From Streptomyces puniciscabiei (GTDB lineage: Bacteria; Actinomycetota; Actinomycetes; Streptomycetales; Streptomycetaceae), in contig NZ_VFNX01000001.1 in assembly GCF_006715785.1 (NCBI RefSeq), positions 3,734,501 to 3,798,500 on the forward strand: 64,000 nucleotides of DNA, written 5' to 3'. The notes beneath the pieces are model-generated. The model saw only the letters and a program-made list of their open reading frames with translations. It was not told the origin of the DNA and searched no databases. A program made the translations under genes and the position numbers. This document shows, one piece after another, positions 15,664-24,559 of this stretch (its first letter is position 1; the number at the start of each line of letters is the position of its first letter).

Positions 15664-16653
15664 TTGCGCAATGACATGTCAATTCTCGGATTGTCCGAGA
15701 TGGAGGAGCGGATCTACCGGCATTTCCTCCGGAATCCCGGAACCACCGCAGACGATATGCATCTGCTGTTCCGAGTGGCTCTCGACGACGTCCAGCGGGC
15801 ATTGGACCGGCTGTGCGTCGGCGGTGCACTGCGCGAATCGCCACCGACGGGGTATCTGGCCGCGCCACCCGACATCGCGGTGGACAAGCTCACCGACCTG
15901 CGCCTGCGTGAGCTTCACGAGGAGCTGCGAAACCTCACCCAGTCCCGGCACCTGGTCTCCTCGCTGCAGGCCGAGTGCGAGCCCAAGCCGGTGGAGGCGT
16001 CCGGCATCGAGCGGCTCGACCGGGTGCGCCAGATCCGCGACCGGATCGACGACCTGGCCTTCTTTGCGCGCGAGGAGATCCTGTCGGTGGAGCCGTACTC
16101 GGCGCTCACCGAGGACAACATCGGACACGCCCGCCCGCTGGACATGCGCTGCCTGCGGCGGGGTGTGCGGATCCGCAGCGTCATCCTGCGGAAGGCGCTC
16201 GACCACCCGCCGACCGCCGGATACCTGCGGGAGCTGCACTCCCAAGGGGCCGAGATCCGGGTGGCCGAGGAGATCAACGAACGGATCCTGGTCTACGACG
16301 GCCGCACCGCACTGACCCCGGTCGATCCGGCCAACATCTCGCGGGGCGCCCTGATTGCCCGCGAAGCCGGGCTGGTGGCCAACGTGGTGGCGCTCTTCGA
16401 GAAGATCTGGGACTCGGCAGTGGACCTCCTCGCGGCCGCGCCGACCGGGGAGGCCGAGGCCCCGGGCCTCGGGGACACCGAGCAGCGCGTCCTGGAGGCG
16501 ATGTGTCGCGGCGTCAAGGACGAGATCGGCGCGCGCGATCTGGGCATGTCGGTGCGGACGTACCGCCGTTACGTGGCCGAGCTGCTGCAGACGCTCGACG
16601 CGGCCAGCAGGCCGCAGGCAGCGCTGCTGGCCCGCGAGCGCGGCTGGGTCTGA
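15664..16653 (+). CDS. TrmB-LuxR hybrid transcriptional regulator
   Basis: A 329-residue protein with an N-terminal TrmB-like winged helix (about 8-70), a helical linker, a central phospholipase-D-like sensor region (about 130-255) and a C-terminal LuxR-type HTH (about 270-329; LGDTEQRVLEAMCRGVKDEI, then MSVRTYRRYVAELLQ). A TTG start at 15664 is supported by GGGGGGAG 7 bp upstream; an ATG four codons later is less well placed. Such regulators are common in Streptomyces RiPP clusters, and it is the best candidate activator of the adjacent lanthipeptide-like operon (inference). Confidence 0.82.
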   Translation: MRNDMSILGLSEMEERIYRHFLRNPGTTADDMHLLFRVALDDVQRALDRLCVGGALRESPPTGYLAAPPDIAVDKLTDLRLRELHEELRNLTQSRHLVSSLQAECEPKPVEASGIERLDRVRQIRDRIDDLAFFAREEILSVEPYSALTEDNIGHARPLDMRCLRRGVRIRSVILRKALDHPPTAGYLRELHSQGAEIRVAEEINERILVYDGRTALTPVDPANISRGALIAREAGLVANVVALFEKIWDSAVDLLAAAPTGEAEAPGLGDTEQRVLEAMCRGVKDEIGARDLGMSVRTYRRYVAELLQTLDAASRPQAALLARERGWV

Positions 16654-16688
16654 CCGAACGTCAAGCACCTTCGTGGCCACGGATACCC

Positions 16689-16709
16689 GACTTTCCATGA
16701 TGGAAAGTC
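16689..16709. promoter_or_regulatory. Palindromic operator 1
   Basis: A perfect inverted repeat, GACTTTCCAT-G-ATGGAAAGTC, lies 19 bp before the start codon of the next gene. It shares the core CTTTCCATNATGGAAAG with a second palindrome 28 bp downstream (centre to centre). It is probably bound by the winged-helix protein encoded two genes downstream. Confidence 0.85.
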
Positions 16710-16718
16710 GGTGGTACG

Positions 16719-16735
16719 CTTTCCATCATGGAAAG
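16719..16735. promoter_or_regulatory. Palindromic operator 2, overlapping the start codon
   Basis: CTTTCCAT-C-ATGGAAAG is a perfect palindrome whose right arm contains the ATG at 16728. A regulator bound here would block initiation directly. The near absence of a Shine-Dalgarno sequence suggests a leaderless transcript. Confidence 0.85.
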
Positions 16736-17201
16736 TGACAAGAGCACGCCTGAGAACATCGCCGCCGCCCGCGCCGCACTCGACGGTGTCAGCGAGGTCC
16801 GCAGCCGGATCGCCGACCGGGTGGCCAGCCCGTGGTGGTACCACGCGGGGCTCGGTCTGTCGGTGGCCACCGTGTTCGCCTCGATCGACGTCGGCGGGTC
16901 GTTGGTGCCCTCCGGCGTCGTCGCCGGCGGCGTCCTGATGCCGCTCGCGCTGAGCTGGACGGTGGCCAGGTCCAGGGGTATCTCGGTGTCCCAGGCGGTC
17001 TCGACGCCGAGCGCGCGGGGGCTGAACGGCGCCTTCCTGGTGCTGCTGATCCTGCTCGGCGGCCTCGGGCTGACCCTCAAGATGGCCGCCGGACTGCCCG
17101 GCGCGATGACGGCGGCCGGGCTCGCGGCGGCCGCGCTGACCATCTGGACGACCGTCCGCAACGACGTCGCGCTCCGCCGGGACCTGCGAAGCGGCGCATG
17201 A
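16728..17201 (+). CDS. Four-TM membrane protein paired with a winged-helix regulator
   Basis: A 157-residue protein with a soluble N-terminal helix (about 1-40) and four membrane segments (about 43-60, 63-82, 98-120, 123-142). The family is common in Streptomyces and almost always precedes a small winged-helix regulator; its function is unknown. The start codon is inside a palindromic operator. Its stop overlaps the regulator start by 4 bp, so the two are coupled. Confidence 0.75.
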   Translation: MESDKSTPENIAAARAALDGVSEVRSRIADRVASPWWYHAGLGLSVATVFASIDVGGSLVPSGVVAGGVLMPLALSWTVARSRGISVSQAVSTPSARGLNGAFLVLLILLGGLGLTLKMAAGLPGAMTAAGLAAAALTIWTTVRNDVALRRDLRSGA

Positions 17202-17497
17202 GCGGCCCGAGATTCGACGAGGTCATCCACCCGGCGCACCGGCTGCAGATCTGCGCGCTGCTCGCCGGAGTGGAGGCCTTGGAGTTCGCGGTCGTCCGCG
17301 ACACCCTCGGGGTGAGCGACTCCGTGCTGAGCAAGCAGGTGAAGGCCCTGCAGGCGGCGCAGTACGTGGAGATTCGGAAGGTACCGCTGAACGCCCGTAC
17401 CCACACTTGGCTGGCGCTCACCCCGTCGGGCCGCACGGCACTGAAGGGGCACCTGGCCGAACTGCGGCGGGTGGCGGCGCTGGCCGGGCCCATTTAG
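17198..17497 (+). CDS. Small winged-helix (MarR/HTH_27-like) regulator
   Basis: 99 residues, essentially one winged-helix domain: HPAHRLQICALLAGVEALEF, recognition helix DSVLSKQVKALQAAQYV, wing VEIRKVPLNARTHTWLALT. It belongs to the short ArsR/MarR-like transcriptional regulators that pair with a membrane protein. It probably binds the two CTTTCCATNATGGAAAG palindromes ahead of its operon (inference). Confidence 0.88.
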   Translation: MSGPRFDEVIHPAHRLQICALLAGVEALEFAVVRDTLGVSDSVLSKQVKALQAAQYVEIRKVPLNARTHTWLALTPSGRTALKGHLAELRRVAALAGPI

Positions 17498-17526
17498 GGC
17501 GTACAGGCCAACGCATCAGCCACAAC

Positions 17527-17602
17527 AGGGGCGCGGGAAACCGCGCGAAGCGGAAGGCACAGGCCCGCAGCCTCCCGATTCGCGCAGTTCCTCGCGCCCC
17601 TT
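17527..17602. terminator. GGGGCGCG-type inverted repeat between convergent genes
   Basis: AGGGGCGCGGGAAACCGCGCGA pairs imperfectly with TCGCGCAGTTCCTCGCGCCCCT across about 32 nt. Streptomyces chromosomes carry many such repeats at gene ends. It lies between the rightward regulator and the leftward RiPP operon and probably terminates both. Confidence 0.75.
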
Positions 17603-17633
17603 GGGGATGCCCCTCACTGGCGGGGACTTGGCA

Positions 17634-20162
17634 TCAGGGCGCTGCCAGGGCGTCGGCGTCCAGGTCCCCCAGGGCGACCGTGGTCATCGCCTGCTCGCCG
17701 AACAGCTGCGCGCCTGCGGATGACACCTCGTCGGCGGACACCGCCCGCAGCCGCGCGGGCAACCGGTCCAGCTCGGCGACCTGGTGGCCGGCGGCCGCCA
17801 GCTGCCGCAGCAGGTCGGCCAGCAGCGCCGGGGAGTCGAACGCGGCGAGCAGCTGGGCGGCGCAGAACCCGCTGGCCCGGGCGACCTCCGCCGAGCTGAA
17901 CGGCTCCCGCGCGATGCGCCGGAACTCCTCCCGCAGCGCAGTCAGCACCTGCCTGGCCTGCGAACGGGGCATCCGGGCACGTACCAGCGACCGGGGAATG
18001 TCGAGCAGCACGTCGCGACCCGAGTAGATCTCGAAACCCTGCGCCGAGAGTCCGGCGTGACGGGCCGCCAGGCGAGAGCCGTAGTAGCCACCGAACGCGG
18101 CCGTGGCGACGTACCGGGCGGCCTCCGTCGCGCCCTCGGCGCGCTCCGGCGCCGCGCAGAGCAACTGGACGTCCCCAGCCGTGCGGTCCTGGAGGATCAG
18201 CAGTCGGTCGGGCTCCGGGAACGGTCCGGGCGTGGGCGCCGGTTCACCGTCCCAGCCGCCGAGCGCGTGGTGGGCAGCAGCCGTCACCGCTGCGGCGCCG
18301 AGCGGGCCGACCACGACCAGAACACCGCCGGCCGGGCGCAGCACGGAGCGCTGGAGAGCCGCAGGCGTCGGTGCCGGGTCCTCGGCGCCACCCCAGTGGC
18401 GCCGCAACGCCTCGTCGAGCAGGCGGTGCGGGACCGGCCGGCCGGGAGTCGGCGGGAGGGTGTCGGGAAGCGGCGCAGTGACGGCGCTGCGGAGCACTTC
18501 GAGCCACTGCCGCAGCGCCTGCGGCGGGACGTGTCCGGCGGCGTCCAACCACTGGCCGTCGGTGGACAGCGACAGGCAACCGCCGAGCGCGGCGGCTCGG
18601 GCGGGCGCGTCGGTGGCCGACAGGCTGTGCCGGAGCAGTGCCTCGACTCGGCCCGGGTGCTGCCAGCCCAGAGCGCCGAGCGGCAGCCGCAGCCGTACCT
18701 CGGCCAGCGGGGTGCGGCCGTCGCCCGCGGTGAGCACTCGGAGGCCGTTGTCCAGCACCGTGTCACCGAGCAGGGCGGACGTCGGAGGAAGGTCCTGGCC
18801 GTAGGCAGGCAGTGGCCGGGGCTCCTGACCGGACAGGCGTGCGGCGGGCGGGACGGGCTGCGGCTTCGCAGTGGTGCGGTCGGGGCGGGTGCGGGTAGCT
18901 CCGGGACGCATGACGAGCACCGCCGGCAGCGCCGTGGCGAGCGTGTGGGCGGCGTCGGCGAGGTCGGCGGGCCGCAGGGCGAGCAGGTGGTCCGGTAGGG
19001 CGTCGAGTAGCTCGGCCCGGCCGTAGAGGATCTCCAGTCGACCCAGTGCGCGGCAGCGGGTCTCCAGGTCGCCGTGCGCGCGGTGGTGCTCGCCGGCCAT
19101 TGCCAGGGTGGTCCGCCTGATCGCGTCGTGGTCCGGCGTGCCGTCGGACCAGTGCGACCACTGCTGCCGGACGGCCGCGAGGGCCTGCTCGGGTGCGAGG
19201 TCAGGGGGCAGCAGGGCGGTGAGAACCAGGGCATCCGGGTCCTTGGCGTCGAGCGGGCCGAAGAATCCGCTGCTGGTGCTGAGACCCGGCAGCGAGGTGC
19301 CCGTGCCAGGCACCCCGCTCCGGTCACTGAGCAGGCGGGCGAGGACGGTGTGGGCCAGATAGGCCGTCAGATCGGTCTGCGGGTCGGGCAGCCGGTAGCC
19401 CAGGGCGAGGGCGGTGGCGGTGACGCCCGGCTCGGTGGTCTCCACCCAGCGCTCGGCCTGCGGGTGTGGCTCGTCCAGGTCGGGCGCCGGGGGTAGCGGG
19501 CGGGCCGGGATGTCCGCGAAGTGCCGCTCGACCAGGTCCGCGACGAGCTCGGCGGGCAGCGGACCGGCCACGGTCAGGACGGCGTTGCCCGGGGCGTAGT
19601 GCGTGGTGAAGAAGTCCATGCAGTCGGCCGGGGTGACCCGGCGCAACCGGTCGGCGTCGCCGTAGCCGTCGTGGGCGTTGGCGAAGTTCTGGAACACGGC
19701 GCCGGGCAGCAGCGGCCAGGGGAACCCGCCGTATGGCCGACCGTGCACGGCCTGGTGGATCTCCTGGGCGACGCCTTCGAGTTGGCCGGCCAGCTCGGCC
19801 TCGGTGAAGCGGGGAGCGCGCATCCGGTCGGCCTCTGCGAACAGCGCGCGTTCGAACGCGCCCGGCGGGACCACCTGGTAGTAGTCGGTGTAGTCCTGGT
19901 GGGTGGTCCCGTTGGCGTGTCCGCCGTGGCGGTGGACGTGGTCGTAGAAGCGTCCGTCGGGAAGGCTGGCGCTGCCCCGGAACATCAGATGTTCGAAGAG
20001 GTGCGCGAAGCCCTCCCGGCCGGGCGGTTCTGAGCGGAAACCCGTGCCGTAGTGGACGGCGACGGCCATCCGGGCCGCCTCGGGGACGGTGTCCACCACC
20101 ACCCGCAGTCCGTTCGGGAGGGTGAAGCGGCTCACGCGGGACGTCAGTGGGGTGGGGGACAT
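17634..20162 (-). CDS. Two-domain M16 (insulinase-type) zinc protease
   Basis: 842 residues with two M16 repeats. The N-terminal half has the inverted zinc motif HLFEH (His54, Glu57, His58) with Glu134 as likely third ligand. The C-terminal half (about 450-842) lacks HxxEH and is the inactive half of the clamshell. It ends the RiPP operon and, because the exporter carries no C39 peptidase, is the best candidate for leader-peptide removal or trimming. M16 proteases occur in other lanthipeptide clusters. Whether it acts inside the cell is not shown; no signal peptide is seen. Confidence 0.9.
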   Translation of the reverse strand: MSPTPLTSRVSRFTLPNGLRVVVDTVPEAARMAVAVHYGTGFRSEPPGREGFAHLFEHLMFRGSASLPDGRFYDHVHRHGGHANGTTHQDYTDYYQVVPPGAFERALFAEADRMRAPRFTEAELAGQLEGVAQEIHQAVHGRPYGGFPWPLLPGAVFQNFANAHDGYGDADRLRRVTPADCMDFFTTHYAPGNAVLTVAGPLPAELVADLVERHFADIPARPLPPAPDLDEPHPQAERWVETTEPGVTATALALGYRLPDPQTDLTAYLAHTVLARLLSDRSGVPGTGTSLPGLSTSSGFFGPLDAKDPDALVLTALLPPDLAPEQALAAVRQQWSHWSDGTPDHDAIRRTTLAMAGEHHRAHGDLETRCRALGRLEILYGRAELLDALPDHLLALRPADLADAAHTLATALPAVLVMRPGATRTRPDRTTAKPQPVPPAARLSGQEPRPLPAYGQDLPPTSALLGDTVLDNGLRVLTAGDGRTPLAEVRLRLPLGALGWQHPGRVEALLRHSLSATDAPARAAALGGCLSLSTDGQWLDAAGHVPPQALRQWLEVLRSAVTAPLPDTLPPTPGRPVPHRLLDEALRRHWGGAEDPAPTPAALQRSVLRPAGGVLVVVGPLGAAAVTAAAHHALGGWDGEPAPTPGPFPEPDRLLILQDRTAGDVQLLCAAPERAEGATEAARYVATAAFGGYYGSRLAARHAGLSAQGFEIYSGRDVLLDIPRSLVRARMPRSQARQVLTALREEFRRIAREPFSSAEVARASGFCAAQLLAAFDSPALLADLLRQLAAAGHQVAELDRLPARLRAVSADEVSSAGAQLFGEQAMTTVALGDLDADALAAP

Positions 20163-20195
20163 GCGGGTGTCTTTCGCTCGGAGGTCGCTCGGGAA

Positions 20196-21098
20196 TCAGA
20201 GATCGATCAGGAAGATGAGGAAGCCCGCGTAGTGCTCGAAGCCCATGGTGTGCCAGCCGACGTACGCGGCGATGTCGTGGACGTGCAGCAGGATCCGGAT
20301 CGCGGCCGTCGCGGCCCAGTGCGTGCCCAGCTCGCGGCCGTAGCCCTCGAACAGCGCTTCCAGAAGCAGCTGCCAGTTCTCCTGTTCGCCACCCAACTGC
20401 CAGCGCAGTTCGACGATTTCGCCAACGGCCCAGCCGAGGTCGAAGTACCAGGGCGCGACGGCGAGATCCTCGCCGACCAGCAGCTCGGCCGGGCGGCCCG
20501 CGGTGTTGGTGACCAGTGAGCCGAGGCCGGGGGCGCCGTGTACCAGCGTGACGGCGGTGTCCTCGTTGAGCTGCTCGGTCCAGCCGAGGATCTTGGACCA
20601 GCGGTCCTCGCCGAGCCGGGCCCGGAGCTCCGCCGCGACCCATGCGGCCCGCGCCACCGGGGCACGGCCGCCCAGCCAGGTGTTCAGCCGGTCCAGGCCG
20701 CGCGGTGGCTGCGGCGCGAGCGCGGCCGTGTGCACCGGACCGGCGTCGTGCAGCCCGCGCAGCAGGGCACCGAAGCCGCGCAGCGGGTCCGCGAGTTCGG
20801 GCTGCGGGCCGCTGGTCAGCAGGCGGTTGGCGACCGACTCGCGGCCGTGGACCCGGTAGATCCTGGCCGGACCGTCGGCTGCCGCCGGTGCCCAGCGGGC
20901 GAGAGCCTCGTCGCCGGGCTGGACCAGCAGGTCGAGCAGCTCGTCGCTCGGCCGCCGGAACGGCGCCGGGGCGGCCGTGCCCGGTGCGCGGCGCCACTCG
21001 TAACCCCCGGGGATGCTGCGCACCGTGGTGTGCAGCAGATCGGTGCCGAAGTCCGCGACGGTGTGCGCACCGACCAGGGTGCTGCCCCGGCCGGTCAC
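20196..21098 (-). CDS. APH-fold pseudokinase-like RiPP protein (LanX-type candidate)
   Basis: 300 residues with the outline of an aminoglycoside-phosphotransferase fold. The catalytic HGD loop is replaced by HGAPGLGSLV (His187-Gly188-Ala189), and the DxD metal region reads WYFDLGWAVGEIVEL (217-231). Loss of the catalytic Asp suggests it is not an active kinase. Class V lanthipeptide and thioamitide clusters carry, besides the APH kinase and HopA1 protein, a further essential protein proposed to act in ring formation. This gene holds that slot (inference). It overlaps the decarboxylase gene by 4 bp. Confidence 0.65.
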   Translation of the reverse strand: MTGRGSTLVGAHTVADFGTDLLHTTVRSIPGGYEWRRAPGTAAPAPFRRPSDELLDLLVQPGDEALARWAPAAADGPARIYRVHGRESVANRLLTSGPQPELADPLRGFGALLRGLHDAGPVHTAALAPQPPRGLDRLNTWLGGRAPVARAAWVAAELRARLGEDRWSKILGWTEQLNEDTAVTLVHGAPGLGSLVTNTAGRPAELLVGEDLAVAPWYFDLGWAVGEIVELRWQLGGEQENWQLLLEALFEGYGRELGTHWAATAAIRILLHVHDIAAYVGWHTMGFEHYAGFLIFLIDL

Positions 21099-21754
21099 GG
21101 CTTGGCCAGATCTGCGAGGAAAGCGGCCGGAGCAGTGGAGGCGAACGGGTCTGCCGCCCGGTCGAGTTCGAGACGGCGTTGTTCAGTCATGGCGATGACC
21201 TCCGGAAACAGGGGTGGCACCCAGGCGTCTGAGCGGCCGGTGGTCAGACTGACACCGGAGTGCGGCGGGGCGAGGACGATGTTGGGGCGGGCGGCGAGCG
21301 CCGCCCAGTGGGCTTGGAAGGCGGCGCTGTGCAGACCACCTGGCGGCAGTGCGGGGGCTACCGCCACCGGTGCCTTGGTGCACTGGGCGGCGAGCAGCGC
21401 GGGGCTGTCGGCCAGGCCCAGGGCGAGCCGGGCCATGAAGTGCAGGGTGGCCGGGTAGACGACGATCGCCTGCGCCCACTCGGCGAGTTCGACGTGCCGG
21501 GCACGACTGTCGTCGTCCGGCCAGGTGTCCACCAGCACCTCACCGGGGGTGCGGCCGGCCAGCGCGTGGCGGGTGACGAAGCGCTCGGCGCTCCGGGTGA
21601 GCACCACGTTGACCGCCAGCTGCGGGTAGTTGGCGCGGGTCCAGTCGAGCCAGAACGGCATCCCGGTGGCGTACGCGGAGCCGGCCGTGACCACCAGGAG
21701 CCGGTCGATGCCGAGCGCGGGGGCCGGGGCTGCGGCGGGCGGTATGTCGGTCAC
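21095..21754 (-). CDS. Flavoprotein cysteine decarboxylase (LanD/EpiD-like)
   Basis: 219 residues of the homo-oligomeric flavin-containing Cys decarboxylase fold: a Rossmann start (RLLVVTAGSAYATG), VVLTRSAERF, and the PATLHFMARLALGLAD helix. The classical PxMNxxMW substrate clamp is degenerate (PPGGLHSAAFQAHW). It would oxidatively decarboxylate the C-terminal Cys of the precursor to an enethiol that forms an AviCys/AviMeCys ring. Both candidate precursors end in Cys. It overlaps its neighbours on both sides by 4 bp. Confidence 0.88.
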   Translation of the reverse strand: MTDIPPAAAPAPALGIDRLLVVTAGSAYATGMPFWLDWTRANYPQLAVNVVLTRSAERFVTRHALAGRTPGEVLVDTWPDDDSRARHVELAEWAQAIVVYPATLHFMARLALGLADSPALLAAQCTKAPVAVAPALPPGGLHSAAFQAHWAALAARPNIVLAPPHSGVSLTTGRSDAWVPPLFPEVIAMTEQRRLELDRAADPFASTAPAAFLADLAKP

Positions 21755-22734
21755 CCGGCGACCTCCTTGAGGATCGTCTCCAGCTCGCGCAGCGCGGCCT
21801 GCCCGCCGTGCAGGCCGAGCACTCCGGTGACGTTGAGCACGATCTCGTCGACGCCGGCCTCGCGGTACTCTGCGAAGGTGTCGGTGAGTTGCTCGGGCCC
21901 GCCGTAGAGGAAGGCGCCACCCTCGACCAGAGCCGCCGCGCCCGCCTGCGGGTCGGCGGTGTCGATCTGGATGCCGGAGCGGCCCAGCATGTCGGCGTAG
22001 TGCGGGAGTTGAAGGTGCCCCAGGTTGCTGGCGTACGCCAGGGCGACGGGGTTGCGGTCGGGTGCGGCAAGCGCGACCGGGACGATGGAGACCACGCGTG
22101 GCACCGGACGGCCTGCGGCCTCGGCTCCCTCGCGCAGTGCGGGCATGATGACCTCCCGCAGGTAGCGGGCCGGGGTCAGCCAGGTGATGGCGACGTCGGC
22201 GACCTCACCGGCGAGCCGGGCCATGCCGGGCCGCAGTACGCCCAGGCCGACCTCGATCGGCGGCCGCGGCACGGCGGGCAGCTTGCCGTGGCAGCTGAAG
22301 TACTCGCCGTCCTGTTCGACCAGCTCGCCGCCGAGCAGTCCGCGGACGACGGTCAGGTACTCGCGGGCCGCGGTGAGCGGGCTGCGGTAGGGGCGGCCGA
22401 GCATGCTGCGCTGGAAGACGGCGGCGCCGGGGCCGAAGCCGGCCACCACCGAGTGGCCGGTGGCCGCCGCGACGGCATGTGCCTGCAGCGCTGCCTCGTA
22501 GGGGTGCTGCAGCGGCATCAGGGCCACGCCGAGCCCGACCGGGATCCGGAAGCCGGCTGCGGCGGCGTAGGTGAAGGCATGGTGCGGCTGGTTGAGGACG
22601 GCCTGGCCCTGCCAGAGCCGGTGGGCGCCGCTCCACTGGGTGAGCGCCGCGTAGGGCAGCAGTTGCTCGGGCCTGGGCGGCGCGAACGGCATCAGGATGG
22701 AGTAGGTGGTCACGGGAGGGGCTCCGGTGGTCAT
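21751..22734 (-). CDS. F420-dependent LLM-class oxidoreductase (LanJ-type)
   Basis: 327 residues with the luciferase-like TIM-barrel pattern: GVALMPLQHPYEAALQAHAV, VVAGFGPGAAVFQRSMLG, EYLTVVRGLLGG and ADVAITWLTPARYL. In the lexapeptide cluster a homologous F420H2-dependent reductase (LxmJ) hydrogenates dehydroalanine to D-alanine. That role is the natural prediction here, and both precursors are rich in Ser. The start is ATG. The gene overlaps the exporter gene by 4 bp. Confidence 0.88.
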   Translation of the reverse strand: MTTGAPPVTTYSILMPFAPPRPEQLLPYAALTQWSGAHRLWQGQAVLNQPHHAFTYAAAAGFRIPVGLGVALMPLQHPYEAALQAHAVAAATGHSVVAGFGPGAAVFQRSMLGRPYRSPLTAAREYLTVVRGLLGGELVEQDGEYFSCHGKLPAVPRPPIEVGLGVLRPGMARLAGEVADVAITWLTPARYLREVIMPALREGAEAAGRPVPRVVSIVPVALAAPDRNPVALAYASNLGHLQLPHYADMLGRSGIQIDTADPQAGAAALVEGGAFLYGGPEQLTDTFAEYREAGVDEIVLNVTGVLGLHGGQAALRELETILKEVAG

Positions 22735-24515
22735 GCCGGTGCATAGGTCAGGGTGCTGAGCACCTGTCCGCTCACCAGGTCGGTGTAGTCCTTGCAGCGC
22801 TCGAGCAGGTCACTGTGGGTGCCCTGGTCCACCACCTGTCCGGATTCGAGGACGATGACGTGGTCGGCGTGCTGGATGGTGGACATCCGGTGGGCGACCA
22901 CCAGGACGGCGCGGTCGGTCGCGATCTCGTCCACGACCTCACGCAGCTTCAGTTCGTTGAGGCTGTCCAGCTGGGAGGACGGCTCGTCGAGCAGCACCAG
23001 CGAGGCATCGGTCAGCAGGGCGCGGGCCAGGGCCAGTCGCTGGCGCTGGCCGCCGGAGAGGTTCGTGGCGCCGCCCAGGACGGTGTCGAGGCCCTGAGGC
23101 AGTCGGCCGACCTCGGCGGCCAGACCGACCCGCTCGAGCGCAGCCACGAGCTGCTCGTCGTCCGGTGCGTCCGTTCGGCCGAGCAGCAGGTTGTCGCGGA
23201 CGCTGCCGGGCAGCAGCGTCGCAGCCTGGTCGACATACGCGATCCGGGCCCGCTGTTCGTCCAGCGACCAGTGAGCCGTGTCGCGGCCGAAGAGCTCGAT
23301 CCGACCGGCGTCGGGTTCCAGGAACCGCTCGACGAGGGCGAGGACGGTGCTCTTGCCGGCGCCCGAGAGGCCGACCATCGCGGTCAGGCCGGTGCGGGGG
23401 ACGGACAGGTCGATCCCGCGCAGGATCTTCTGGTCGCCGTAGCCGAACTCGACCTGGCGGAACCGGACGGCCGGAGCGGCGTGGTCGTCGGTGCGCCGGG
23501 CGCTGCCGGCCTGGGCCTCGACCTGGGTCGGCTCGGCCGACGTCGGCTCCGTCGGCAGAGCGAAGACGTCCTCGAAGCGCCGACGGGCCATCAGGCCCAT
23601 CTGCAGTCCGCTGACGCCGGACGCCGCCATGATCAACGGAGCGGTGAGCTGCAGCAGGTAGAGCAGGAATGCGACGAAGTCCGCGAGCGACAGGTGCCCG
23701 TCGAGCATCCGGCTGCCGCCGCCCACCACCACGCTGACCAATGCGATCTGCTGGCCCAGGTTGATCACCGGGACCATCAGCGACTCCATCCGGGCGGCCC
23801 GGGTCTCCAGCGCGGCCACCCGCTCTGCCCGCTCGGCCAGCTGGTCCGCGACCCGCCGTTCGGCGCGGAACGCCTTGACGACGGTCAGTGCCTCCAGCGT
23901 GTCGACGAACTGCTGGGCGAGCGATCCGACCTCCTTCTGGACGGAGAGATAGGTGCGGCGCAGCCCGATCACCACCATGGCGATGATGCCCACGGCCAGG
24001 AGGAAGGCGGCGACGGTGACCAGCAGCAGGACCCAGTCGAGGGTGCCCATGATCACGAGCGTGCCGAGGACCGTGATCCCGGCCATCGGCAGCTGGATCG
24101 GCCCGATGTCGATCAGGTTCTTCACCCGGGCCGCGTCCGCGGTCAGCCGCGCCACCAGATTGCCGGAGCCCTCCTGCTGCGCCGTCGCCAGCCGCAGCGC
24201 CAGCGCGTGCCGCATGGTGCGGATACGCAGGCGGCAGATCAGCCGCTGGCCCATCCGGCTCAGCAGAAAGCTGGCCAGCGCGCCGGCGGCGGCGGAGCCG
24301 AAGCCCGCGCCGACCATCGCCAGCACCCGCCAGGTCAGGCTCTCCCCGCGCTCGATGGTGGCGATCAGCTGCCCGACCACCATCGGCAGCGCGAGCGTCG
24401 CCAACGTACTGACCGTGGCGAGCACACCGATCAGGACGACCTCCGTGGCCCGACCCCTGGTCAGTTCCCGCAGGACTCTCAGCTGCTGCGGCCGCTGTGC
24501 TTCTGTCGTGCTCAC
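22731..24515 (-). CDS. ABC exporter for the mature peptide (LanT-type, no peptidase domain)
   Basis: 594 residues: six membrane segments (about 25-315) and a C-terminal nucleotide-binding domain with Walker A GLSGAGKS (382-389), signature LSGGQ (486-490) and Walker B LVLLDEP (506-512). There is no N-terminal C39 peptidase, so the leader must be removed by another enzyme. The GTG start at 24515 follows GGAAGGTGGG and is 44 bp after the ABC permease stop. It is probably the peptide exporter (inference from context). Confidence 0.9.
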   Translation of the reverse strand: MSTTEAQRPQQLRVLRELTRGRATEVVLIGVLATVSTLATLALPMVVGQLIATIERGESLTWRVLAMVGAGFGSAAAGALASFLLSRMGQRLICRLRIRTMRHALALRLATAQQEGSGNLVARLTADAARVKNLIDIGPIQLPMAGITVLGTLVIMGTLDWVLLLVTVAAFLLAVGIIAMVVIGLRRTYLSVQKEVGSLAQQFVDTLEALTVVKAFRAERRVADQLAERAERVAALETRAARMESLMVPVINLGQQIALVSVVVGGGSRMLDGHLSLADFVAFLLYLLQLTAPLIMAASGVSGLQMGLMARRRFEDVFALPTEPTSAEPTQVEAQAGSARRTDDHAAPAVRFRQVEFGYGDQKILRGIDLSVPRTGLTAMVGLSGAGKSTVLALVERFLEPDAGRIELFGRDTAHWSLDEQRARIAYVDQAATLLPGSVRDNLLLGRTDAPDDEQLVAALERVGLAAEVGRLPQGLDTVLGGATNLSGGQRQRLALARALLTDASLVLLDEPSSQLDSLNELKLREVVDEIATDRAVLVVAHRMSTIQHADHVIVLESGQVVDQGTHSDLLERCKDYTDLVSGQVLSTLTYAPA

Positions 24516-24559
24516 GGTGTTCCCACCTTCCTGTGGATAAGTCCTGTGTGTCCGGATCC

